Source of the DNA: a virus
Reading direction: 5' to 3' (one strand)
IMG/VR virus record: IMGVR_UViG_3300048061_000010
Coordinates: 1-28,572 of that record
Length of the DNA stretch: 28,572 nucleotides
Of this stretch, positions 7,093-16,630 are shown piece after piece; position 1 is the stretch's first letter; every line of letters starts with the position of its first letter. The position numbers and the translations under genes are program-made. The notes below the pieces were generated by a model. That model had not been told where the DNA came from. It saw only the letters and a program-made list of their open reading frames with translations, and did not search any database.

Positions 7093-9222
7093 TTATATTG
7101 TTGATATTAAATTGCCATTTGTATTAATGCTAAAGACAAAGCCTGAAGCACTAAATAAAACATCATCAAAGTTGGCATATTGACTTTCGGTGATGTTATC
7201 TTGACCTTGATTGGTCGTAATATATCTAACTGCATTATTTGCAGGTGTTGGTGTGTTTGCTTGTCCACCCATATTTGAGTGAGACGAACAATAATAATAA
7301 AGTGTAGGTGTATCACTAGCTACAACGATTGTAACTTGTGTTGAAGAATTTACAGTAACACCTGTAGTGTAAGCATTTGAGTTATTACTATCTGTAGAAA
7401 ATCTAAATGGGTGTGATGCAGGGTGATTAAATATGTAAGTATTACCTTCGTATAATTCTAAAGTATCTTGTTGAACACCATCTATATAATATTTACCACC
7501 ACTATCTGTTACTGTTTTAACTAAAGTAGATGGATTGTAATATTTTTCAAAACCATAAACTTCTGCTGAAGAAGCATTAGAAAATTCTAATCCATTTGCT
7601 GAACTGTTCATAACAAGAGCTTGTCCTGCTGTACCAAATCCTGAAGGTGTATCTGTTAAATCTTTAATTGATATGTTAGCTAATTGGAATGTGCCGTAAG
7701 CAACAACCATTAAAATATCATTAACACTTGCACCACTTGCTAATACTACACTTGTACCTGAAGTTGCAGTAAAGTCAGCATTTGCTAATTTTACACCATT
7801 CAAATAACAATCTATAAACCCTGCGTCATACGCCAAAGTTTTTGAATTTGTATCTGCACCAGTAAATGTGGTTTGACCTGCTGTTGCAGTGTACTCAAAC
7901 CTGTTTGCTGTGCCATTGACTGTGCTACCTGCCGCAGCCCACCCAGAACTTTTGTAAACTTTAAGTTCATTTGCCGTAGAATCGAAATATAAATCTCCAA
8001 CATCATTATTTGATGAGGGCGCTGAACTTGCAATTCTGTATCTTTCTGCAAAAGAGTTTACTCCAGATAAATTTGAAGCAACACTATTAACGTTTGCAAT
8101 AGAACCACCAACATTATTTACGTTTGTTATTGAGCCTGCTACAGTCGTTACATTAGCGTTGTTGTTAGCAACTGAAGTAACATCCGAAGATATTCCTGCA
8201 ACTGTCGTAATGTTTGCTGAAATTGGTGCTAAAGTTGTAATGTTAGAATTTGCATTTGCAACTGTTGAAATATTTGTATTGTTTGCAGCTACAGTATTTA
8301 TATTTGTATTATTTCCTGCAACTGTATTTACATTAGCAATATTTGTAGCAACAGTGTTAATATTTGTAGCATTGGAAGCTAGTGTTCCTAAATTTGTTAT
8401 AGCCGCTAAAGTTTGAATGTCAGCACTATCTCCTGCAACAGTAGTTACATTTGATGATATTCCTGCTACAGTATTAACATTTGATATATTAGTACCAACA
8501 GTATTTACGTTAGCAATATTGTTTGAAACTGTGTCTATTTCTGAAGTTGTTTCTTGTAAGTCTAACGCCGCAGTTTCTATTTCTGAAACTGTTTCGTTTA
8601 AATCATTAGCTACTACAATTACTTTAGCAATATCTGAAGCCACTGTATTAACATTAGCTATGTTAGTTGCTACTGTATTAATGTTTGCAGAATTAGTTGC
8701 TACTGAAGTAACATTAGCCGAAATTCCTGCAACAGTAGTAACGTTTCCAGATATACCTGCTACTGTCGTAATGTTTGGTAAGTTGCTTGAAATAAATTGT
8801 TTGTTAACGCCATCAGTATTGTCTACTGGGTCTGCAACATTAGTAAGTCTTTTATTTTGTACATCCCATTGAAAATTTGCTGCGTTTAGTTTGATTACAT
8901 CGCCTGCGTCATCAATAGCTTCTTGTGACATAAAGAAAGCTTGATTTGAGTCAGTATCTAAATCGTTTTCAGTTAGAACTGAACCTGCCGCATAATCAAC
9001 TAATCTTGAAGTTTGACTTGTAGTTCTTCGTATTTCAATAGCACTTAAATTAGCCGGTGGTGAAGAAAATGTGATTTGAGTTCCTGCTGAGTTATAAGTG
9101 AAAGCAGTTGTAGCTACACCATTAATTGTTACAGTAATGTCAGCCTGGTCACGATATGAGAAACTTACTGCATATTGTGTGGTTGAACCATTTCCTGTGT
9201 ATCTTACAAATGAATTTGCCAT
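7093..9222 (-). CDS. Tail fibre protein (T7 gp17-type N-terminus) with repeats and a cupredoxin-like domain
   Basis: Residues 1 to about 150 carry the T7 tail fibre attachment domain (MANSFVRYTGNGSTTQYAVS, TENDLDTDSNQAFF, W-D-V-Q-N-K-R-L-T-N). Residues about 150-392 are tandem 10-11 residue units of the type N-[IV]-[NT]-T-V-A-x-N, probably a trimeric rod. Two fibre linker modules follow (GDLYFDSTANELKVYKSSGW, about 415-435; a 'FNGVKL'-like segment near 475-485). Residues about 575-660 form a cupredoxin-like module with HPASHPFRFST (H600, H604) and YYYCSSHSNMGG (C645, H648, M651). The gene is preceded by a promoter-like element and an AAAGGAG site. T7 gp17 (553 aa) is shorter, and the extra length is the repeat rod. 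Confidence 0.93.
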   Translation of the reverse strand: MANSFVRYTGNGSTTQYAVSFSYRDQADITVTINGVATTAFTYNSAGTQITFSSPPANLSAIEIRRTTSQTSRLVDYAAGSVLTENDLDTDSNQAFFMSQEAIDDAGDVIKLNAANFQWDVQNKRLTNVADPVDNTDGVNKQFISSNLPNITTVAGISGNVTTVAGISANVTSVATNSANINTVATNIANVNTVASDIAKVIVVANDLNETVSEIETAALDLQETTSEIDTVSNNIANVNTVGTNISNVNTVAGISSNVTTVAGDSADIQTLAAITNLGTLASNATNINTVATNIANVNTVAGNNTNINTVAANNTNISTVANANSNITTLAPISANITTVAGISSDVTSVANNNANVTTVAGSITNVNNVGGSIANVNSVASNLSGVNSFAERYRIASSAPSSNNDVGDLYFDSTANELKVYKSSGWAAAGSTVNGTANRFEYTATAGQTTFTGADTNSKTLAYDAGFIDCYLNGVKLANADFTATSGTSVVLASGASVNDILMVVAYGTFQLANISIKDLTDTPSGFGTAGQALVMNSSANGLEFSNASSAEVYGFEKYYNPSTLVKTVTDSGGKYYIDGVQQDTLELYEGNTYIFNHPASHPFRFSTDSNNSNAYTTGVTVNSSTQVTIVVASDTPTLYYYCSSHSNMGGQANTPTPANNAVRYITTNQGQDNITESQYANFDDVLFSASGFVFSINTNGNLISTI
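8045..8775 (-). repeat. Repeat tract coding the fibre rod
   Basis: About 240 codons encode imperfect 10-11 residue units (e.g. NINTVATNIAN, NVTTVAGISSD), roughly two dozen copies. At DNA level they recur as ACTGTATTAACATT- and GCAACTGTCGTAATG-type blocks when read on the plus strand. The conserved Val-Ala and Asn positions suggest a stacked beta or coiled rod in a fibre trimer. The repeats keep the plus strand open as well (8159-8872), which produces false ORFs there. Confidence 0.85.
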
Positions 9223-9240
9223 TTATACACTCCTTTTCTT

Positions 9241-9261
9241 CTTCTAATATGGGTACTTATT
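9241..9261 (-). promoter_or_regulatory. Phage RNA polymerase promoter-like element 2 (phi-17 position)
   Basis: Read on the minus strand it contains AGTACCCATATTAGAAG, the same 17 bases as the element at 24807-24827. It fills the 42-base gap between the gp16 C-terminal gene and the tail fibre gene. By comparison with SP6 (C-A at -7/-6 and TAGAAG at -2 to +4), +1 would be at 9244, giving a 22-base leader with the AAAGGAG ribosome binding site of the fibre gene. T7 has promoter phi-17 at this place. Confidence 0.72.
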
Positions 9262-9264
9262 GTT

Positions 9265-11925
9265 TTAATTTGCGTCTGTTTGACGGTTCTCTGGTAAATG
9301 ACTAGTCAATGCTCTTAGAAAGTTTTGTAATCCCCATAAGTTTTGATAAGGGAGTATTCCTATAGCTTTCTGTCCGTCTGCTTGAGAGAACGTTCTTTCT
9401 GGATTAAACGTAGATTGCGATATTGCTTTCATAGTTGGTATAAACTTTTGAAATATTAAAGAGTACGTTGGGTTTCCAGTTATTATGTTAGTATCAAGTC
9501 CACTAGTTCTATATCCAAATATAGGATTATCACTAAACATACTATTAACCGTGTTAGCACCTATTGGTAATATAGAAGCAAACGCAGCTCTTTGAAATGC
9601 TGCCTTCGCAATTGTTTCTGGATTTAATCTTCTATCATAAAATTCTTTTTGATTTGGGTGTGCTAATCCAACAACTGAAGTTTGAGCTGCAAACATCATT
9701 CCACCCCATAACATTGAGTTCATAAATTGGTCAAACACAATAGCGTCTCTCATCTTTAAACCATACAAAAATTGTTTAGCCCAAGATGTAAACATAAAAC
9801 TTCTAAACTGATATGCTATTTGACCTAAGTGTCCGTCTGCATTCATTCCAATAGATTTTAAATATCCAAAGTATGCTCTTTCACCTATATCAGCTTGTTG
9901 TACAACTCTATGAGCAATTCTTCTCATAGCCATAATATATGTTGCTCTAGTTTCACTAGCCCATTTATCGAAATTTGTTCTTGCTATTTTTGTACCTAAT
10001 TCTCCATCTACAAATTTTGTATGAGTTTTAAATTCGTTTAAAATTTTCTTTAACATTGTAGGACTAATTCCTGCGTCATTCATTCTTGCTTCAATCTGTT
10101 TGTCTGACATTCTATTTTTACCAAAACGCATTTTACTAAAAGGTACAACACCTTTTCCCATTGCGTGTTTTGCAAAGTTTTGTGTCATTTGAGAAACAGT
10201 TACAATTTGCATTGCAGACGTACTCATAAATTGTCCAGACCAAGTGTTAGTAAATCTGTTTAATTGGTCTAATCTATTTTCTGCTGTAGTTACAGCGTCC
10301 GGTGCCATATCACTTCCAAAGTCATCTAATCTATTTGTAACTTGTTGAATAACTGAGTGATTACCTACACCACCTAAAGTTTCATCTATTTCTTTTATAA
10401 ATTCATCTGAACGTTCACCGTTTTCTAAACGTTTCATCATTCTTCTTAATTCTGGAATATTTTCCATTGCAGCTTTCCAACCAACAAGTCCAGTAAGGTT
10501 TCCCATCTCTGACATATTGGCAGAACCTACTTGGTTCATAACCCTTGAATAATTTAATTTACGAATAAAACGACCTGCTGTTGCACCTGGACTTGCAGGG
10601 TCAAGTGCTAATGGTCTACCTTTAATAAAATCATAAGCCATATCTAAAGCGTCTAATTCATTTTCCATTCTCCACTTAGCCAATCTACCTTTCCATCCAG
10701 GTTTATTAATTTGACTAGTGTCATAATCTTTTACTATTTCATCTCTTAATCTTACAAAATCGCCATGAGATTTAATTCCTTTGTGTGCTAAAGCTACATC
10801 ACCCATTGCACTATGTGTATAATTTAAAAATAATCCTTCAGCATTATTTTCTAATAAATCTGAAAAGTTTGTTTTACCGTCAGTAAAACCTTCATTAAAT
10901 CTAATTCTTCTTTTTAAATAAGACGCACCACCTTCTGTAGTTTGACCTGGTTTAACTTTAAATATTTTATTAATCATATTATCAATTTCATCAGGCTTCA
11001 TGTTTGTGTGGTCTCTTAAAGCACTTCTTAATGTTTCTCTTTTTTGCATAGAAGTAACAATAAAATCTAAATTAACTCCACCTCTAGAAAATCTTGAACG
11101 TCCTACTATATCAATCAAATTTTCTGCAATAGTAACTTTTTGTGCTTGAGTTAAAGGTTTTTGTTTTCTTCCTTTAAGCATAACCTCATCAGCGTCATTC
11201 ATAGCTTTAACTAAAAAGTTTGTAAGATATGATTTTCCTCCTGGTGTTGATAAAATTTTATCGTATTTAATTGGACTGTGTACTCTGTTTAAATAATTAA
11301 GATTATCTGCAATATTTTCAGCACCTTGGACTCCAGTTATTTTAAGCATTTGTAATTGTTCATTTAACATTTTAGCTTGTGTGTCAGCCATTTTTTGAAT
11401 TAATTCTCTGCTTTTTTCTGTAGCATATCCAATTTCATTTAATGCAATAGTTTCACCTCTAATTCTTCTACCTACTAAATCATTAAAAACATTTCTAACT
11501 CTTAAATTATTAAATCCTGGTCCACCAAAAAGTCCTTTATATTGTCCTAAACTTTTTTGTTCCATTAACCATTGTTTACCTAAAGATGTGTGAGCAATAT
11601 TATATAACATAATTTGTCTATCTACATTCATGTCTTTAACTTCTGAGACTGTAGTTTCTCTTGTGTAAGCAATGTCACCTTTTTTAGGTGTAGCGTCTCT
11701 AACTAATAGATTTCCCATTTTTCTCATTTTGTTACTCATGGTTGAAGCCATGGCAGCATGAAAATCAAATTTTATCATTCTTGCAAAAGATTCAGGTGTT
11801 AAATCAGCGTCTCGTAAAATATTAAATTCAAACATTTTACCTCTGACATATTCATTTGCAGTATTTATATCTTCAAATGTTATTGAGTCAGTAGCTTCAT
11901 TCCAGTTACATACTTTTTTTCCCAT
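9265..11925 (-). CDS. Internal virion protein, C-terminal part of a gp16 equivalent
   Basis: The 886-aa product is rich in long amphipathic helices. The region from about residue 585 to 790 (AMGKGVVPFSKMRF, RMSDKQIEARMNDAGI, GQIAYQFRSFMFTSWAKQF, MLWGGMMFAAQTSVVGLA) is of the type found in the C-terminal half of T7 gp16. In T7 that protein is ejected with the DNA and forms the channel into the host cytoplasm. It has no lysozyme motif itself; that lies in the preceding gene. The ATG shares its A with the stop of that gene (TAATG at 11925), so the two are coupled. The combined length (1511 aa) compares with 1318 aa for T7 gp16. Confidence 0.85.
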   Translation of the reverse strand: MGKKVCNWNEATDSITFEDINTANEYVRGKMFEFNILRDADLTPESFARMIKFDFHAAMASTMSNKMRKMGNLLVRDATPKKGDIAYTRETTVSEVKDMNVDRQIMLYNIAHTSLGKQWLMEQKSLGQYKGLFGGPGFNNLRVRNVFNDLVGRRIRGETIALNEIGYATEKSRELIQKMADTQAKMLNEQLQMLKITGVQGAENIADNLNYLNRVHSPIKYDKILSTPGGKSYLTNFLVKAMNDADEVMLKGRKQKPLTQAQKVTIAENLIDIVGRSRFSRGGVNLDFIVTSMQKRETLRSALRDHTNMKPDEIDNMINKIFKVKPGQTTEGGASYLKRRIRFNEGFTDGKTNFSDLLENNAEGLFLNYTHSAMGDVALAHKGIKSHGDFVRLRDEIVKDYDTSQINKPGWKGRLAKWRMENELDALDMAYDFIKGRPLALDPASPGATAGRFIRKLNYSRVMNQVGSANMSEMGNLTGLVGWKAAMENIPELRRMMKRLENGERSDEFIKEIDETLGGVGNHSVIQQVTNRLDDFGSDMAPDAVTTAENRLDQLNRFTNTWSGQFMSTSAMQIVTVSQMTQNFAKHAMGKGVVPFSKMRFGKNRMSDKQIEARMNDAGISPTMLKKILNEFKTHTKFVDGELGTKIARTNFDKWASETRATYIMAMRRIAHRVVQQADIGERAYFGYLKSIGMNADGHLGQIAYQFRSFMFTSWAKQFLYGLKMRDAIVFDQFMNSMLWGGMMFAAQTSVVGLAHPNQKEFYDRRLNPETIAKAAFQRAAFASILPIGANTVNSMFSDNPIFGYRTSGLDTNIITGNPTYSLIFQKFIPTMKAISQSTFNPERTFSQADGQKAIGILPYQNLWGLQNFLRALTSHLPENRQTDAN

Positions 11926-13802
11926 TATTTACATTTCCTTACTTCGACTGTTCCGTCTTTATTAACTTGCATAATTACTTCATCATCTCCGTTGTTTGTT
12001 CTGTTTAATGCTATTTCAAATCTACCGTCTTTTCTTTTAGTTGTAGCCAATGCCATGTCATAAGTTTCATTGTACACATCATCAAAAACTCTAGTTCCAT
12101 CTGCTTTTACAGGATTAGGATTATCTGGTGTAACTAACGGTGTACCTCCTTTTGAAGGATTTGGATTTTTAGGGTCAGGTGGATTTAATTTTGCATTTTG
12201 TTCATCTAATCCATCTTTATACATCTTAGTAAAACTATCTGATTTAACTCTTGGTTTTTTAATACCAAATAAACCACCTAAAAATGCACCAGTAAGTATA
12301 CCGTGCATAACATCATCAACATCTAAGTCTGGTCTTTGAGAAGCTAGATAACCTTCAATAACTCCAAACGAAGCTCCACCGGCTATACCTCTTTTTAATA
12401 TTCGACCAACTCTTCCCATTTTTTGTAAAACTACTACTGGCGCTAATAAACCTTCTGAACCTATGATTGCTGCATAAGCCATTGGGTCTGTAAACGCAGC
12501 CAATAATCTTTTCATTGTTCCAGAGAATTGACCATCAGAATAAATTCTTTCTTCCATTTCTAAATGTTCTAAAAGCTGAGACCTAATTTGCATTGCGTGT
12601 GCTTCACTGTGTGCATAAGCAAATTCTTCTCTAAAATTATCTGGTAAACCTTCAGTGTATCTATCTAAATTTTCTTGAGTTAAAACAAAGTCTGGGTCTG
12701 GTTTTAATTTTTCAATACTAAACTGTTCCCATAAATTTGTTCCCATCCATTCTTGTTGATAGGCTGCACCTTGTTCTTCTAACCAGGTGTATTTGTTTTC
12801 TAATTCTTTAGCAGTTGTTTCTTGTTTTTGTTCTAAATAAAGTAAATCTTCTTTGTCATAGGGACGTGTATAATCTATATCCCACATTTGTGGGGCTTCT
12901 AATGAGTCGATAAAATCTTTTGCAACGATACTTTCATTTTGTTTTTCTTCTTCTGACCTAGTAGAAGGCAATACATATTCAGTTACACTGTTTGCTACAT
13001 TACTAACTGTGTCCGTAATAGCGTCAAACGTTTCTGCACCTAAAGCATTGTCTACTTCGTTTGCAACAATTTCTGTTTTAGCTTCATCATCTATGTATGG
13101 ATTAAGCATAATTTCTGGAATTGTGCCATCCATTTTTAAAGCGTCTGCTTTTAACTGATTATCAATTAGACTTGTGTCAGTTTTTTTTAGCGATGCGCTG
13201 TGCATATTAGAAGCACTGTCAATAACAAAAGAACTTCCATCCGAATAATTATAATTTATTGCTGTTTGTTTTCCTTCAACAACGGAATCATTTACATTAA
13301 AATTATTTATTGTATTAATTCCTAATTCTTGAGCTGCAATATTATACCAATCTATTCTTCTATTAATTAAACCATTTAAAATACCTTTTTGTCCTGTTTT
13401 AGGGTCATTAGCTAAAACTATATCTAAAGTATTTTTTAATGCTGCTTCATAATCTCCATTAACTAAATCTCTTTTAAAACCTGGAAATAATTTTCCTGCA
13501 TTATAATATTGGTCAGAAGCTATCATTTTCATAGAGTTCGGAAGACTATTCCAAGTTTCTTCACCTATGTCTTTTTTCATTTGTTCAGCATTGTAAAGAA
13601 CAATTTGTCTAGCTAAATCTTTGTCTGACATTTCGTCAGCATTTAAGTTATTAAAACTTAAAAAGTTTTTTAGACCATCAGCTATTTGTGTAATACCATA
13701 ACCTCTAGTTCCTCCTCCACCTTCTATAGCGACTTTTCTACCTTCCGTGCCTTCGTGTTCGGCAAGTTTTTCAATTAAAAAGTCAACCCATTCTTCATTC
13801 AT
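11925..13802 (-). CDS. Internal virion protein with N-terminal lysozyme-like domain (N-terminal part of a gp16 equivalent)
   Basis: Residues 1 to about 160 look like a phage lysozyme-type domain: AEHEGTEGRKVAIEGGGGTR followed by GYGIT, then LFPGFKRDLVNGDYEAA and GLINRRIDWYNIAAQ. The Glu of HEG (E17) and the GxTxGYGxT-like loop fit the GH24 lysozyme pattern. This is unlike the SLT-type domain of T7 gp16 but would do the same job, cutting peptidoglycan during DNA ejection. A linker follows, then a helical region and a hydrophobic stretch (about 445-525, AYAAIIGSEGLLAPVVVL and GILTGAFLGGLFGI), possibly membrane-inserting. A ribosome binding site lies inside the end of the upstream gene. The C-terminus ends naturally (VEVRKCK), with no sign of a frameshift into the next gene. 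Confidence 0.85.
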   Translation of the reverse strand: MNEEWVDFLIEKLAEHEGTEGRKVAIEGGGGTRGYGITQIADGLKNFLSFNNLNADEMSDKDLARQIVLYNAEQMKKDIGEETWNSLPNSMKMIASDQYYNAGKLFPGFKRDLVNGDYEAALKNTLDIVLANDPKTGQKGILNGLINRRIDWYNIAAQELGINTINNFNVNDSVVEGKQTAINYNYSDGSSFVIDSASNMHSASLKKTDTSLIDNQLKADALKMDGTIPEIMLNPYIDDEAKTEIVANEVDNALGAETFDAITDTVSNVANSVTEYVLPSTRSEEEKQNESIVAKDFIDSLEAPQMWDIDYTRPYDKEDLLYLEQKQETTAKELENKYTWLEEQGAAYQQEWMGTNLWEQFSIEKLKPDPDFVLTQENLDRYTEGLPDNFREEFAYAHSEAHAMQIRSQLLEHLEMEERIYSDGQFSGTMKRLLAAFTDPMAYAAIIGSEGLLAPVVVLQKMGRVGRILKRGIAGGASFGVIEGYLASQRPDLDVDDVMHGILTGAFLGGLFGIKKPRVKSDSFTKMYKDGLDEQNAKLNPPDPKNPNPSKGGTPLVTPDNPNPVKADGTRVFDDVYNETYDMALATTKRKDGRFEIALNRTNNGDDEVIMQVNKDGTVEVRKCK

Positions 13803-13804
13803 GT

Positions 13805-16093
13805 TTATTTATCCTTCTTGTTTACTTTTGATTGAACATCTAAATTTAATTCTTTCATCATTTCAGAGTTCTTTAAAATAATGTTTAAATCTTTTTTATT
13901 CAATTTGGACTCAGCTAACTTACCATCATCCATAATAAAATCTTTTGTACTTAACACTACAAAGTCTCCATCTGGTGTAGTTACAGGTAAACCATTGTCT
14001 TTTTCTGTTAAGACAAAGAACCCACTTTTAAATGGTCTCATAACTAAATCTTTAGCGTAGTGTTTTAATTGTCCAGATTCATTTGCTTTAAACGGATTAA
14101 ATGCACCTTCTTCAAAGAAACTATCAAGTCTTCCTTCATCTTTGTATTTATCCATCCAAACTTTTGCGAATTGTTTAGCAACATATCTACTGTTTTCTGT
14201 AAATGTTTGACGTGAAACATTTGGAAAAGATGAATTGTTAACCATAACTCCATCAATTAAAGTATGTCTAGAAACAACTTCTTCAATTCCATATTTAACT
14301 GCGTCTTCTAATTTCATTGAACCAGACTTGTACATTGTCATGGCAGTCATAATGGCTCTTTGCTGTAGCATACTCATGTTAACATCTTCCCATCTAAACC
14401 TTCTATTTTCAGCTACTAAAAACTCTGATTCATCTTCAGCATTAATAAAATAAAGACCACTAAAAGGACTGTCTAATGTCATTTCATCAAACCATCCATT
14501 GAAACTATCAGTTATGCTTTCTGTAATTTTTGCTTTATCTAAAGCTTTGTCTGCATGATTAAATGCAGGATTTGTTGTAGCTTCATAAGCTTTCATAATC
14601 GCAGCTTCTTTACCCATGTTAGTATTACGCATAAGATTATCTACTGCTGTATAAAATGAAGCTTCTTCTGTTGATAAATATTTACCTGGAATTTTTCCAC
14701 CGTAGTTTAAATTAAGTTTTCTAAAACGTTCTAATCCTCTTTCAAAAATATTAATTCCATCTGGGTCTAGTGTATCTGCATTACCTGCTACTTTAATTAC
14801 ATTAAGAGAAGTAAATCCCATTGATAATTCATTTTTCCATGTAGGATGTGTTAAACCGTTTGAGTCTAACATTTTTGATGTAAGCTGAAATAAACCCATT
14901 TCTGCGTATTCTTTAGGAACATCACCGTCTGCAACTTGTTGATTAATTAAAGGTCTAGCATATTGTGTAGACCAAAGAACAATTGCGTCAGCCATGTCTT
15001 CATCACTTAATCCAACTTTTACTTCACCACTTTTATTTACATAGGTAACTTCATCTTTTTTATAAGCATGACCTTTACTAATTAAATCCATAGCAATAGC
15101 CATTTTACTTGAGCCTGCGACTTTACCTTTAATATTGTCAATAATTTTTGTAGCTTGTTCTTGTGTTTTAGGTGTTCTTAAATAAGAAGGTAAATCTTTT
15201 TTACTTCCTCTTTTCATTGTAAGATAAGTAACAATGTCGTCTAACATTCCAGGGTCAGTAATTAAACCAGTGTCTTGTAAGTCAACGACTTGTTCAAAAT
15301 AATTTAATACTTGTTTGTTCCATTCATCTTTATTTATAAATTTTTCATTAACAACTTTATCTGTTCTTAACTTTTCTAAATCTTGTACTCTACTTGATGA
15401 ATGAAAGATTGTTTCTTTTTCTGAGCCACCTGGTCCTACAGCTTTTTCTTCAGACCATGCACCACCTTGTTCCCAAGATTTAGCAATAATTTGAAAAGCT
15501 GAAGCATTAGTTTGTCTGTTAAGTTGTAAACCTTTTGCTATTGATTGTTTTTCTTCTAATTGCAATCTCATTTGGTTCATAGAGTCAGTGTATGCTCTAG
15601 TGTAAGATTTATCTTGTGTACTTAAATCTCTTATAGGATTACCTGTAGGCTCATTATTTTCATTAACTGATTGAAATAAGCTATCTATATTTAGATTAGC
15701 CATAGCGTCACCTTTTTCATCACCACCAGTTATGTTGTTAACTTTAGTTTGAACTAAGTTAAAATCTTCAATAGCGTGTGATAAACCAAAATTAGAATTT
15801 ACAACGGCTTGAGTGTAGTAACCTTTTAAGTTAGCAACTCTAGGGTCATTGTTATCAATTAACTTTTTGATTTCATCTGGGTCTGTAATACCTTGTGCTT
15901 TTAAATTATCAAAAACATCTTGTGCTTCGTTTTGTTGTTCTGTTTTATAATTGTCAGTAAACTTGGCAAAAGATTTATTAAAGTTTTTTAGCGAATTTGA
16001 AATTTGATTTAGTTCACTATCTTTAGCTTCTCTAGGTCTACCTGTTGAAGTTCTTTGATAATATACTGGTTTGTATTGTGATTCGTATGCCAT
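13805..16093 (-). CDS. Internal virion protein, gp15-like
   Basis: The 762-aa product matches T7 gp15 (747 aa) in length and position, between the gp14-like and gp16-like genes. It starts MAYESQYKPVYYQRTSTGRP, is mostly helical and hydrophilic (NSLKNFNKSFAKFTDNYKTEQQ near residue 35), and has no signal peptide. In T7, gp15 stacks in the internal core and forms the periplasmic part of the ejection channel. The ATG at 16093 overlaps the gp14 stop as TAATG. The call rests on synteny, length and composition. No catalytic motif is expected or seen. Confidence 0.85.
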   Translation of the reverse strand: MAYESQYKPVYYQRTSTGRPREAKDSELNQISNSLKNFNKSFAKFTDNYKTEQQNEAQDVFDNLKAQGITDPDEIKKLIDNNDPRVANLKGYYTQAVVNSNFGLSHAIEDFNLVQTKVNNITGGDEKGDAMANLNIDSLFQSVNENNEPTGNPIRDLSTQDKSYTRAYTDSMNQMRLQLEEKQSIAKGLQLNRQTNASAFQIIAKSWEQGGAWSEEKAVGPGGSEKETIFHSSSRVQDLEKLRTDKVVNEKFINKDEWNKQVLNYFEQVVDLQDTGLITDPGMLDDIVTYLTMKRGSKKDLPSYLRTPKTQEQATKIIDNIKGKVAGSSKMAIAMDLISKGHAYKKDEVTYVNKSGEVKVGLSDEDMADAIVLWSTQYARPLINQQVADGDVPKEYAEMGLFQLTSKMLDSNGLTHPTWKNELSMGFTSLNVIKVAGNADTLDPDGINIFERGLERFRKLNLNYGGKIPGKYLSTEEASFYTAVDNLMRNTNMGKEAAIMKAYEATTNPAFNHADKALDKAKITESITDSFNGWFDEMTLDSPFSGLYFINAEDESEFLVAENRRFRWEDVNMSMLQQRAIMTAMTMYKSGSMKLEDAVKYGIEEVVSRHTLIDGVMVNNSSFPNVSRQTFTENSRYVAKQFAKVWMDKYKDEGRLDSFFEEGAFNPFKANESGQLKHYAKDLVMRPFKSGFFVLTEKDNGLPVTTPDGDFVVLSTKDFIMDDGKLAESKLNKKDLNIILKNSEMMKELNLDVQSKVNKKDK

Positions 16094-16629
16094 TATGGTG
16101 CGTCTCCTACTTTAACTCCTGAGTCTGATTTAAAATATTTTCTATCTGGGTTACTTCCATATTCAGTTGCGCCACCAGCAATGTTAATTGCTAATGCCAT
16201 ATCACTTGGCATTACTGGTACTGGAAGATTGTTAATTGTATTTGCGTATGAAGCATAAGCTTCGTTTTCTTGTCTGTTAAATGAAATCATGTCTTTAGTA
16301 AACGCCATGTTAACATCCATAAAGTCTTTGTCTGTGTCTGTTCCTACGTCTTTATAAATTGCTGTAGCGTTACCAACATTAAGTGCCAATTGTTTTGACA
16401 TTTCTGCAATCTTTTCAATTTTGATTGCGTGTTTTTCTGCTGACTTTTCTTTTGCTGCGTTAATTTTATTGTTATCTATTTGTCCGTAGTCATCAAACAA
16501 AGCCGCACTCGCGGCATTTTTAGCATGAAAGTTTGAAACAGAAGTTCTATATGCAGCATCTTTTTTAGCGTTATGGTCGGCTACTGAACTAACCACATTT
16601 AAAGCAAATTGCGCTTCTGCTGTACACAT
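16093..16629 (-). CDS. Internal virion protein, gp14-like
   Basis: The 178-aa product is close in length to T7 gp14 (196 aa). It begins MCTAEAQFALNVVSSVADHN and has long Ala/Lys/Asn-rich helices (KINAAKEKSAEKHAIKIEKI), as in gp14-family core proteins that form the outer-membrane part of the ejection channel. An AAGGAG ribosome binding site precedes the ATG. It lies between the gp13-like and gp15-like genes and is coupled to the latter. Confidence 0.85.
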   Translation of the reverse strand: MCTAEAQFALNVVSSVADHNAKKDAAYRTSVSNFHAKNAASAALFDDYGQIDNNKINAAKEKSAEKHAIKIEKIAEMSKQLALNVGNATAIYKDVGTDTDKDFMDVNMAFTKDMISFNRQENEAYASYANTINNLPVPVMPSDMALAINIAGGATEYGSNPDRKYFKSDSGVKVGDAP

Positions 16630-16630
16630 A

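Noticed and set aside
8159-8872. Two plus-strand ORFs of 85 and 151 codons
   Set aside because: They are the complement of the fibre repeat tract. The translated products are repetitive Val/Ala/Thr strings without ribosome binding sites, and all other genes are on the minus strand.
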